Position numbers and translations under genes: made by a program. A model generated the notes under the pieces. The model was not told where the DNA came from. It saw only the letters and a program-made list of their open reading frames with translations, and did no database searches. A stretch of 64,000 nt of DNA from Parelaphostrongylus tenuis (Eukaryota; Nematoda; Chromadorea; Rhabditida; Metastrongylidae): assembly GCA_019055375.1 (NCBI GenBank), contig JAHQIW010004658.1, positions 124,001 through 188,000 of the forward strand, given 5' to 3'. Every line of letters starts with the position of its first letter. The first letter of the stretch is position 1. Of the stretch, positions 54,501 to 64,000 are shown piece by piece.

Positions 54501-56875
54501 CGCTACTAGCACTGTCGCCATTGTTCAATGCGCAGTTTCCAATCTTCCATTCTTTCTAGTGTGATCAGGGAGGGAAAGATACCACGTGGCAGACATCACC
54601 ACAAATACTTTCGAATCATGATTTCGGTTGCTCTGGTTTGATACTTTATTTTGACAAGAGGTCATTTCTGGAAGATAAGTTAGAATTTTTAGAAGACAAC
54701 TTGTATCAATATGGGGTCTCATTACCTGGAAGAAAGGCGGTGTTTCAATTCAAATATCCAGAAAAGAGTAAATTTTTGTTAGGAATTATACCTATTTAAT
54801 AGCAAAATAGTACAATATGTCCTTTTTGAGTCTTGAAAATGGAAATTTAAGTATCGGTAAACAATCATCTTGGTATACCTGACAGTTATTTTTGAGCCAT
54901 GCATATGATCTGTTATGGACACTTATACAGTGCAATGCATGTGTTTCGGACTTACAGCTTCGTCAGTTCTACGAAGCCTTCTCGTTCAGTCACTTCCACC
55001 TGGATCCAATCTTTACAAAGGAGAGTCCAAAACGAAATTTTTGTGGATCCGATAGTTGATAAAGTCTCCAAGCGAGCATTTTGATAGTTTTTAACACTTT
55101 GGGTGCGACAGGCTCACGCGCTAGGCCCGCCTCACTGCGCGCGGCGAGCAGTCCGTAGTTCCCCACGTGGTCAGTGGTAGGTCACCGGGAAGAAGGTTGC
55201 TGGTTTGGACCCTACCACGACTTCACAGAGGATTTTGGTATGATTTTTGGTGTCGATCAGTATTGAGAGTACTTCTTCAACGTAATTATTATAGCAAAAA
55301 GAAACGCTCAGTTGACTAACATTTTACTGCTCTTGGACATGAAACGTAGATCCATGGGGTAACAACTCCTTTTAACCCCTTTTTCCATTTGTTTTGACGA
55401 CGTCGTAGAGGTCCAGTTTGAAAACATATTTTTCTACAATGTACAACTTTCTAAAAGAGTTTGTGTATAAGTGAATACAATCAGCTTTGAAACTTGTGCG
55501 TTAACTTCGTTGTTACCTCATGGATCTACGTGTCAATCAAAAGGTAGTAATTTGTAAGACGGGTGAGCGTTTTTTTTTTTCTATAATCACGGCTATAGAA
55601 TAATCATCAGTGCTAATTGATGCCAAAATACCACAAAAGAGGTTCTATGGAGTGCAACGGGAGGAGGTCGAGCCAGCAACCTTCTTTCCAATGCGTGAAT
55701 CACAAACCACTCGGCACCACAGACTGTTAGCCTCTGTGCTTGTAGAGGGGACACGGCTAGTGCCATGATCCTGTCGTACCCCAAGGGTTGAGACTCTTTT
55801 CGCAGGTGCGACCTCACCGTTGCTCCACAACGTGCTGAAATCAATTCAGTGCACTTTAGAAGAATTTCTAACACAGTAGCAGTCGTCCTTAACATACTGA
55901 TTGTAAATCTCGTAATTTTTATATTTTATGATAGTGAGGTGATAAAATGGTTATGTTTGCTACATGAAATTCAGTCTCAGATGTAATGGAAGCTAACAAT
56001 TTCAGATCGAAATTTTACTTGAAAATCTGATGTAAAATAGGTATATAATTCCATGATTTTAGGCAAAGAAATCCCACAATTCTGTTGGCATGTACTCAAA
56101 TATCGCTCAAAGGAGAAGAAAAGAAATGGAAGTTCGCTTCGTCAAACAAGTAAATCGCGAAATTAGCCTTTAAGTAATTCAGAAGACTATAAAATTCTTG
56201 TCAGGACCTCTCAAACAAATTTCGTCATATCTATTTCAGACCGTGTATCAAAATGCGTTATTCATCTTTCAACAAATTATCACATTCTGTATCAACCCTT
56301 TCCTCGACAACAAATGGGCACTGTTCTTCACGGTCACATTCGCATGGGCATTGTTTCACGCGTTGGATGGGTAAGTGCAGTTTTATCCATATGTTCAAAG
56401 TGTTATACAGGAACATTTTGGAGGAGGTATCCATTAGAGGTGAAGAGATAGAAAATATCTATTCTCGAATGAACTTATAAAATGTATGAAGCAATTAGAC
56501 CAGCTTGCCGGCTATTTCTCAGCTGTTACTTTGCAAACTCTCATGAATGGTCGCTAATTACTTTCCACTCAGAATTTGAAATAAAAAGTTTCTGTTAGCG
56601 TAGATTTTTCATGTCGTGCATGGAAATGTTGTAATGATAGTGAAATTGAAGCTCTTATCTTTATCGGTGTTTTGATAATAAAGTAAAATGTAGTTGACAA
56701 CCTTTTGTTGAATTGGAAACTTTCTTTCTGGTTTATTTTCGTAGTATGATATAGCAAAATTCAATCAACTGTTGAGCCGGTCTAGAATTCATCGCTTATA
56801 TTAGATTATGTGGGTTGCAGACTCATCGTTGTTCTATTCCACTTTCGCCTCTCTTATCTCGGAGTAAAATGGTAG
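51580..56875 (+). CDS. Seven-helix chemoreceptor-like GPCR, Srx type
   Basis: Exons 51580-51761, 53295-53518, 54070-54242, 56063-56149, 56240-56370 and 56821-56875; phases fit and give 283 residues. Visible: TM1 GALGLVTNSAAVLAV with the conserved Asn, then SSFGLLCFSHCIANLSVLL and WVAP (TM2), typical of Srx; TM3 VYSHLSVSLNRVIAIIFPLQ with the DRY-like NR; TM4 VVLICFALGFLHATPF; extracellular TGSCSIFFD; TM5 ending in IVLDCITLVCLKVKHK; a basic loop RRRKEMEVRFVKQ; TM6 FIFQQIITFCINPF; TM7 WALFHALDG; tail LIVVLFHF. Nematode serpentine receptors of this class usually sit in the cilia of sensory neurons (family knowledge). The first exon is uncertain: an AG at 51600 could be an acceptor for a missed upstream exon, and the N-terminus is short. 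Intron 1 holds ribozyme-bearing repeats. Confidence 0.87.
52166..52208 (-). ncRNA. Hammerhead ribozyme motif, intact core
   Basis: Minus strand: GCCCGA, CTGACGA, GATC-GCAA-GATC, GAAA, CACGTG, TA, TCGCGC. One mismatch in stem I. Confidence 0.85.
52513..52555 (+). ncRNA. Hammerhead ribozyme motif, intact core
   Basis: GCCCGA, CTGACGA, GATC-GCAA-GATC, GAAA, CACGTC, TA, TCGGTC. Single changes in stem III and stem I. Confidence 0.85.
52821..52863 (+). ncRNA. Hammerhead motif, core intact, weak stem II
   Basis: GTCCGA, CTGACGA, GGCTGTAAGTTC, GAAA, CACGTG, TA, TCGGGC. Stem II forms only wobble-rich pairs. Confidence 0.75.
54885..55000 (-). mobile_element. Decayed hammerhead element in an Srx intron
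   Basis: Minus strand keeps CTGACGA (54966-54960), GAAACACATG and GAGCCATGCAT-type ends. Flanking stem I is mostly lost. Confidence 0.5.
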
Positions 56876-57483
56876 CACACAAGGACGGTAACGTTGAAGA
56901 GCTATATTGTTTCTATCAACGCACCTACTGAACGCATTCTTGTGCTGGTGGTCAACGGAATTTTTCATACGTAAATTGGCAGACAAGTGATAGTGCTGTT
57001 TCACTGAGTGCAAGATTTGAGCACAGGAAACAGAGAATTTTTTCTCATTACATTCCTCTGTAGATGCGTGACCATAGATCAACCTCGAATGTGATGTGAA
57101 CTGAAAAAGATGTGAATGGAAATTTTGCAAGAATTATTCCAGTGTATCTATGTGAGGTGATTATATATATTCATTGGTTGAAATTTGATCAACAATATCG
57201 TCTTCATCATTGCTTTTGTAGTGCTGTTTCTCTATGTGGAAGATGTGAGCGCAGAACACAAAAAATTTTTCATTTCATTCTATTCCTCTGTGGATCATTC
57301 GAGCATAGATCAGTGTCAAACGTGTGATAAAGTAGAAAGTTGTAGATAGAGAATATTTAAGTTGCACCGCATTGTCTTTGTTGTGGCAGTGACTGAATAG
57401 TATTGATTGCTTAAATTATCAATATATCTGGAAATTATTACTTGAGTCAACACATCATATGGTCTTTATCGGGAACTTATAGA

Positions 57484-57527
57484 TCCCAATACGTGTGTTT
57501 CCGCCTTGACAGCCTCGTCAGTTGGGC
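57484..57527 (-). ncRNA. Hammerhead motif with covarying stem I
   Basis: Minus strand: GCCCAA, CTGACGA, GGCTGTCAAGGCG, GAAA, CACACG, TA, TTGGGA. Confidence 0.7.
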
Positions 57528-57676
57528 AGTACCCTTCGTCTTAGCCAATCTTCCTGGGGGAACCCACCTCTTACATAGAGTAGGCAACGACGGACAATTT
57601 ACACATACTTTCAAGTGAAATAAAGATGTTGGGTTTTTCTTTTAAACGAAGAGGATTGACTAGGAAGAAGGGTTCT

Positions 57677-57720
57677 GCCCAACCGACGAGGCTGTCGAGG
57701 CCGAATCACGTGTATTGGGC
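57677..57720 (+). ncRNA. Hammerhead motif with covarying stems
   Basis: GCCCAA pairs with TTGGGC; CCGACGA (core U to C); GGCT-GTCGA-GGCC; GAAT; CACGTG; TA. Confidence 0.75.
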
Positions 57721-59439
57721 TCTAGAAGTGCTCGCAAAAGACCACATGACATGTTGGCTCAAAAAATAATTATCACATATATTGAAAATTGAGCGTGGTT
57801 TTAAGGATACGAAATGAAAGGTAAAATACCAGTTATGATCGTCGTCCTCATAACTGCTTTTGTGGTATTTCTAAGGGCTCAGAGGACCGACCTCCAATCA
57901 AGTGGTATGGTGGTGAAAGTTGCTTTATCTTTAGTAAATAATCTGGACGAACTGACGGGTAAGAAAAAATTCATACGTAAACAAGTCGTTCCTCATAGTA
58001 ACTTCCTGTATTAGATAGATGTAACCAATCATTCGGGTAAAATCATTCCACTGAGCGTGAATGGGGCATTCAAAACAATCTGCTCCTCACTAACATCATT
58101 CTAACAACATTAAATGTCAGATCGATGTTCTCTCACAAATGTTGTTGAAGTACGTAAACAATAGCTCTGAGTGGTTGATGCTTGGTTTTATGACATGATG
58201 TCATTAGGGAACCGAGTGGCAGTGAACATTTCTGGCAAGACTGTAGCCCGTGAACCAATCTTCTTGACGACAATAATATCGCCATGGTGACATAGACTAG
58301 TGATACTTCGGTTGCGAAATTGCCATATAGCTCACAAACGATCACTATACATTAAATACGAACGTCCCTAGCGAACGAGCTTCTGGGACTGCTTCCTTTC
58401 AACTGAACCCAAAGTCTTTTTTGAGTTAATGAAAAGAAGATAGAGTGATCTCTGCACTCTCGCAGAACTTCTTGGAATTTTGTGATCATATGTTATCCGT
58501 AATATTAGATCCTTTTCGGAAAGCTGCTTGTTGATATAGCTGTTCTTCGTTTAGTGTTCTTCAATCCTTTTTAGAATGAGTTGAGTGGAGGGCTTATAGA
58601 CGACCGACAGCAAACAGATTAGGCGACAGCTGCCGATATCCTGAAGGTGTTTCTTGTTGAATCAATAACGCGATCTTACCGGATTACCGCTGACTGGTAA
58701 CCTTGCAGCCTGAAAGGTGACGAGTGAAGAGCTGAGCCGATGTGTTGATGAGCACTGTCGGGAGGCTTTGTAGGTGATCCCGCCTTATCCTGTCCAGTGT
58801 AGGTGCTGTTATATTCCCCACCGACAAAACAGAGTATCACATATCGGAAGGGAGAACGACGGAGCGACAAATTATGCTCTTTCATTCCACATGAAGGTAA
58901 GAGGACGTGGCATTGAAGACAGCCGAATAGTAACCATGATAATTTCACTTTGCCTTTTCGGAAGTCATAACTGCTTCATCAGGGAGTCGGGGTGCAGCCA
59001 CCTTGCATGTATTTAGCGAAACGTCGGTGCGCTTTGCTAACTCTTTTTCGAGCTTCCGCAGTTCGGGCCATAACTACTGTTCTCCTCTTTAGGATGTTCC
59101 TTTACGGCTTCTGCAGCATCTTTCAACTTCAGGCGTCGAATTTCAGTTGCCTGCGGCTCGTGCGATTCCACGTCGACTTATCAGCTCGATTTTAGTGACT
59201 GAGGACTCTCGTCTTTTGAATCGTTAATGTGAAGATGTTGGATGAGACGCTAAATCTATTCTTCATTGATGTTATTAGTGACGGTTTCCAAGAGCAGACT
59301 ATTGATTCGAATACATTCCAGTTCATGGTAGTTCTGGGAATAATCAAGCGACTGGTAAACACTTGAATCGTGGGGAGGGGAAGGGTCGTTACGAAAAGCT
59401 GGTATTGTCAATGTATCATACCTTTCGTAACGAGTGTTT

Positions 59440-59765
59440 TCTTAAGACCACGCACGAAATTTCCACATATCTCATAAACATTATTTGAAGCCATAATTAT
59501 TATATAAAGCGAGAAGCAATCGATTGTGCAACACTGTCTATTCAGTAGTAACTTCACTTTGATAGACACTGTAAAGGTTCGTCGTCGCCTACCTTAGTAT
59601 GGGGGACTGAGCGCCCCGAGAAGATTGGCAAAAGATGAAGGGTACTGCCCGACTGATGCGATGGTCAAGTTCGAAAAGACGTGTGTCGGGTTCTATAAGT
59701 CAGCCCATTTAACGGACTTCATGACATGTTGGCACAAATAATAATTACGAGATGTTCTGAAGGTT
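59440..59765 (+). mobile_element. Hammerhead element with inverted end fragment
   Basis: A minus end fragment (ACGAGTGTTTTCTTAAGACC) precedes a plus unit. Ribozyme 59647-59691: GCCCGA, CTGATGC (last core A lost), GAAA, GACGTG, TCGGGT. Confidence 0.6.
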
Positions 59766-59934
59766 ATAAATACAGCCTTATATTAATACTCGGTTCTTCT
59801 TAAAGTGAGGATTATAAATTCATCAAACACACATTCTCATTAGAATAACCTTACTAAAGTCTATTCTATCATATCTGACCATTTATTGACACATAAATCC
59901 CATTTCTTGACGTAAAACTGAATTCTCATTAGAA

Positions 59935-60069
59935 AACTACCACATTAGCCTTGGAGCAGGCGCTGGCAGCCTCTCTTTATAAACCGGCCGAGGAGCCCGC
60001 CACCTGAAAATGGCGCTGTCCGCAATATATATATTGCCAGCTCCTGCTCCAAGGCTAATGTGGTAGTTT
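59935..60069. mobile_element. MITE with 34-bp inverted ends
   Basis: AAACTACCACATTAGCCTTG at left is inverted at the right end; total 135 bp. The flank resembles sequence at 49.98-50.06 kb, which has a single decayed end. Confidence 0.8.
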
Positions 60070-60071
60070 GG

Positions 60072-60129
<58 letters not shown>

Positions 60130-60130
60130 G
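60070..60130. repeat. TA microsatellite
   Basis: About 25 TA repeats next to the 135-bp MITE. Confidence 0.9.
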
Positions 60131-61735
60131 AATACAGAACAGAAGAGGGTCAAACAGAACACATTTGAGGCTGGTCTTCCGCCGTTTCTCTGAGCTTCAC
60201 TCACATTGTGATGAGCTTGATGAACGACGGATAGTGATAAAAAACCAAAAGAAGGCAATCAGCAATCGTATCGAGGCATCACACTAAAAGGTGACAAGCA
60301 ACCACTCGCGAGATGAACGGCTTTCGAGATTGACTGCCGCTTGGATGCCGTGGCAGCGCGGACGTGGTCCGCAACATTTGCACGTTTTGCCACGATGAAA
60401 TTTGTTGCCAACTCGTCTGCGATATTGTCTTTCCATTGTATAGACAAAGAGCAACGGTTCCTTGGATCCGTTGCTTTGATGAGTATATTCTCTATAGCTA
60501 TAAATAACTCAAGAAACCACAGTGTACTAAATTATGCATAAGGAAAGAAAATTACGTCGGTATAAGTGGCGAAGGAAATCGGAGGCAGATGGCGAATTGG
60601 AAAACTCTGAAACACTGATGAACTTTCAAAAGCACTTACATATGCTCCTATTGAACTTATTTAGGGAACAGAATGCTGGACGAGGTACACGGTAAAGTCT
60701 ATACGGGTATTCAATTAGAAAACACGCAGAACACCAAAATTGTTTTTAAAAATTGGTGTTAACACAATATCACGTGCTATAGCAATGAATAATGTCTTCC
60801 CCACCTCAACTATAAAACAGGGTTTAGTGTAGGGCGTGGCTGCTGATGAAGCGGCGACACCTCCAAAACATACGTATGGCTCTGAGGTAGCAACGGTACG
60901 GAAGCTCCGAATATTTCTACAGACTATATTAGATGTTTGTAGCGAGGTTTAAAAACTGACAATGAGGTGAAGATTATCTCCCTCTTTCAATGAGAGAATT
61001 TGCCACGATAACTAAAGTTCTTGGCACGCAATGAATGAAAATAAGGGCATCTACATTCATAGAATAGAACAAGGTCTGTTCTATAATTCTAACAAGGACC
61101 CTCTCCTGAAGTACACTAATAATCGCAAATTTGTTGGGAGTTATCGATGATCTAACATCGCATGCAGCGTGCAACATCATTTTTGACATACTATTCTTTG
61201 CTCTATAATTTCTTTGTTGAGTTAGGATATTGTGCAAGATGGATGGCCATCAAAGTCATAGGATTTGTATTGCAATATCCTTTGTACATCTTATTAGAAC
61301 TAATTGAAGGCCAAAGGAAGCTAATTGCGTGTCAAACGAGCGCTTCTTTTCTACACCTTAGAGTCTCTTTTACACAAAAATTACGGGAAAGTATATAGAA
61401 AATTAGGTAGCATGAAAGCAGTAAGAGATCATGAAAGTTTTCTCAAAATGCAAAAAGCTCTAGTTAAGTTAGGAAAATTGTGTTCCACTTGAGAAACACG
61501 CTGTGCCCAATGATTTCAACTGCCGTCGCTGATAGATAAGGAGATATTCAAACTACTTGCGCTGCATGTCATTGTGTTTTAGTCAATTGTCGCCCACTAC
61601 AGCGAAATTGACTACCAGTGACTTACTGATATCAAAATTTTCATGTCAATTTTTACGCAGATTTCGCTGTTTTGGTAGCTCTTGATTTAGTACATGATGG
61701 GATATAAACAAAAAATAGGACGCACTCCACCCTCT
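60131..61735. other. AT-rich spacer
   Basis: Scattered short frames without splice signals. At 60843 CTGATGA, CTCC, AAAA and the palindrome CATACGTATG recall a decayed hammerhead, but stem I does not pair. Confidence 0.4.
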
Positions 61736-62110
61736 CAAAGAAGCCACCGACCAAATAGCGGACCCCAAACTCCGCACTCACTGTTTTGATTCGACAGTGC
61801 TTCTCAACGCTCCGTTATGCGCAAGAAAGGTGGGCTGATGACCTCAGCCACGTCAAAACTGCTGAGATCACCTCACAGAGCGCTCGAACGATCTCTTCTG
61901 AGTTTTAGCCCGCTCTTACGACATTTAGCAGGCTTGCGGAGCTCAAATATTCGGAATTTGTCTCATCTTCGTGATCCAGAAGAATATATGTCGATAGCGA
62001 AAGGCAGATGGTCCCGTCATATACTAGGAAGATCATAGCGACAGATGGATAAAGTGAACTATATAGTGGACTCCACGTGGCCACCGAGGACGACCACTTA
62101 CATGTTGAGC
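61736..62110 (+). pseudogene. Decayed RT C-terminus of another RTE-like lineage
   Basis: Broken frames read FDSTVLLNAPLCA, then TSKLLRSPHRALERSLLS, HLAGLRSSNIRNLSHLRDPE and KGRWSRHILGR, matching the region after the RT core in a different nematode RTE lineage from the one at 37 kb. Frameshifts and stops interrupt it. Confidence 0.65.
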
Positions 62111-62439
62111 GGACGTGCTCGTAAAAAGAATAAAACAGCTGTATTCGCAGCTGCCGATATTTTGCAGAACACGGTACGAAACCTGCTGTAACCACCATGC
62201 TCGAGTCATCCCACAGCCATGGACTACAGTCGCGAAAAGAAGGGCGAATGGAAAATGTGCTGGGGTTCGCACACTTCCTGAAGACGGACCGTCCAAGTAT
62301 CCAAGTAAGTTGGTGGAATTCTTTGATGTATCTTTAATGATGGCAAAAAAACGAAGTTCAATTGCAAAACGCAGCTTCTTAAAAGCAAGGCTAGTGTAGA
62401 TGACACTTCTTAGTTGGTGTTTTGACTGCACAGTACTTG

Positions 62440-64000
62440 TATGTAAGACGGAGACAAATGGAACCGATCCCGCTAAACAGAACTTTCTAAGCGTTATGTC
62501 ATTCGAAAGCTTGATCTCTGGCTAAGCCGTTCGTGTGTTTCGAAACGCTTTCTATACCGTAGCATGAAATGTTTGTTTTCCTCCGTGCGTTTCATCGTCA
62601 CACGTATAATCCTCGAGAAGCACGAAAAGCCTATGAACGTTTGGAGAAAGTCTCGTGGTATTTGAGTTCATAGTTTTATATCGAGTCTCTTTCAAAGCGG
62701 AGAAAAAGTTCCTAGTTGAAACAAGTTGACACTCACATGTTTAACTCGTCAGAGCATCGATCGGTCACCTCGCCCCTACTCCTGCCTCGACTGACGGTAA
62801 ACAAGTTCGCCGAACATGTGAAACTCGATCTTCTTTCCCCTGCTACACTACAATGAAACGGCCTTTGCAGAAATGAACTCACAGCGTTGCAAAATTGAAG
62901 CTTACTCTATCAAACGATTCACTAATAGTCTGAGAAAAAGCTCTGTCCGGCGAGGTAGAGAACACAATTATTTTCATTCTCCTACAGCCATATAAAATAA
63001 GCTCCTCCAGAACAAACACATTTTTGAGTTCTTAGAGACTTGTGATATCGAAAGCGTTTTAGCACTTTGAGGAAAAAAATTTGTCCAGCGAAATTTCAAC
63101 GAGATAGAGAAAAAACGAGTGGTCGTGTGAAACATAATATCATTTTGTTTTTTACTGTGTTATATAAGGGTGTTTCGAAAACCGTCTACGCAGTGCGTTA
63201 GGCAGAGATGTAACGCTTTCAAATGATTGTTAGCACCAGCGAGTGAGACCGAATGTTCTTTTATCGTCGTCTAACATATAAGTACCAAATGAGCTTCAAT
63301 AGATAAGCTCGAGAGTAGACGAATCGGGCCGTGCCCGGTGATTTCAGGTGCTCCCAAAAGATTAAGACACGGGCAGGCTACGACAGTGCAATAACACAAA
63401 TCATTTGTATAGAAAATCTCCTAAATAAGTCTTTTCTCAATACCTTTCTGATATCTTCCTGGAAGGTCGGTTGAAATTCTCGCTAATGGAGCGATTTTCC
63501 ATCTCAAAGAAATTTAATAGAACATGGTAGCTGTCCCGAATATCCAAGAAACTGCAAGAAGTGATTGCCCAATTGCTTCATGTCGGAAGAGCATAGAGAA
63601 TGGACTACGACGATGCCCCACAACCGCGGTGAGAAGCAGTCGTTGCCGTCAGGAAATGTTTAAAAAAGAGAAGTTATCTGGTACTGTTTTTGAGAGCACA
63701 CTAAATGACGGTTTCGTTTCTCTCTTTTAATAACCGCAATTACGAACTATAAGTGTGACAAAATGCGTGATGGGGTGTGAAGTGCAATTTATTTTTGAAT
63801 GTCACAGCGCATAAGAAGGCTTTTCAGAAATGAAACAGTTACACTACTCTTCCGAGATTTAAGCTTGTCACTGATTGCTAACACTCCTATGAGAACGTTT
63901 GTCCCAGTGAGGCGGATCGTGTCTCTCATTTATCCCTCATAACGAGAGATACCTCGGTTTGTTTGCAAGATGTGCCGGAATACTCTCAGCAGTTCTGAAG
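62440..64000. repeat. Repeat family R4 copies to the window end
   Basis: R4 blocks at about 62440-63260 (GCTTGATCTCTGGC, TTTCGAAACGC, TTTGAGGAAAAAAATTTG, GTGTTTCGAAAACCG) and 63780-64000 (AACACTCCTATGAGAACG). No gene seen; the open frame at 63524-63730 has no support. Confidence 0.45.

Larger units (their letters stand above)
57430..57805. mobile_element. Hammerhead element, inverted dimer, internally deleted
   Basis: Left minus and right plus arms with ribozymes at 57484-57527 and 57677-57720, meeting near 57630. Ends ATTACTTGAGTCAACAC and GGCTCAAAAAATAATTATC. Confidence 0.7.

Noticed and set aside
57814..58014. 66-codon frame with a hydrophobic N-terminus
   Set aside because: Begins inside the end of a ribozyme element (GGTAAAATACCAG) and is probably a chance frame.
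59060..59170. Minus-strand peptide with lysine-rich helix (RRLKLKDAAEAVKEHP)
   Set aside because: Short, followed by a stop, no splice sites or recognised family; perhaps retroelement debris.
1..64000. CRISPR arrays, bacterial operons, riboswitches
   Set aside because: No evenly spaced short direct repeats with unique spacers; all gene structure is intron-split and nematode-like.

Overview
The window looks like nuclear DNA of a repeat-rich clade V nematode, probably a strongylid (inference). Its genes are split by introns with GT/AG borders, and it carries a nematode-type chemoreceptor gene. RTE, Penelope-like, mariner and tRNA-derived SINE remnants are mixed through almost every intron and spacer. 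There is no sign of prokaryotic operons or CRISPR. Most open frames here are chance or transposon shadows. I reconstructed genes from splice sites and protein motifs.

Genes. (1) Minus strand, 12312 to 6111: a six-exon, 241-residue PLP-homeostasis protein (PLPBP/PROSC, YggS family). A 3.1-kb near-identical tandem duplication (9412-12512 and 12516-15619) copies its first three exons, leaving a promoter-proximal partial copy upstream. (2) Plus strand, 32914-39427: a six-exon, 188-residue Rap1 small GTPase whose introns hold SINE and RTE insertions. (3) Plus strand, 51580-56875: a six-exon, 283-residue seven-helix receptor of the Srx type. (4) A possible very small single-exon membrane-protein gene at 42.6 kb with its own TATA box and AATAAA. 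A few further candidate exons are unassigned.

Repeats by region. 0-5 kb: SINEs, a piggyBac-like MITE and a palindromic ribozyme element. 5-9 kb: foldbacks and mariner relics. 9.4-15.6 kb: the duplication. 15.4-16.8 kb: a diverged 359-bp tandem array with a palindromic GAGTCATATATGACTC core. 16.8-29 kb: dense tRNA-derived elements, many as inverted dimers, plus RTE tails. 29-32 kb and 41-60 kb: ribozyme-bearing repeats. 44 and 46 kb: mariner transposase and Penelope-like GIY-YIG relics.

Main discovery candidate. At least sixteen copies of a roughly 310-bp interspersed repeat carry a type I hammerhead ribozyme motif of about 43 nt. Stem I is GCCCGA/UCGGGC, the core is CUGACGA, stem II is capped (GAUC-GCAA-GAUC in the best copies), GAAA follows, and stem III is a minimal palindrome, CACGUG, before UA and the cleavage point. 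Stems I and II covary between copies (GCCCAA/UUGGGC; GGCU/GGCC; GUCU/GGAC; GACU/GGUC). Units occur in tandem at 308-313 bp and as inverted dimers. Three insertions have clean 12-13-bp target duplications, which suggests spread through RNA. Two further hammerhead-like families (49.1-49.7 kb and 30.7 kb) and a Penelope-type one are also present. The whole resembles metazoan retrozymes with a possible Penelope-like helper.
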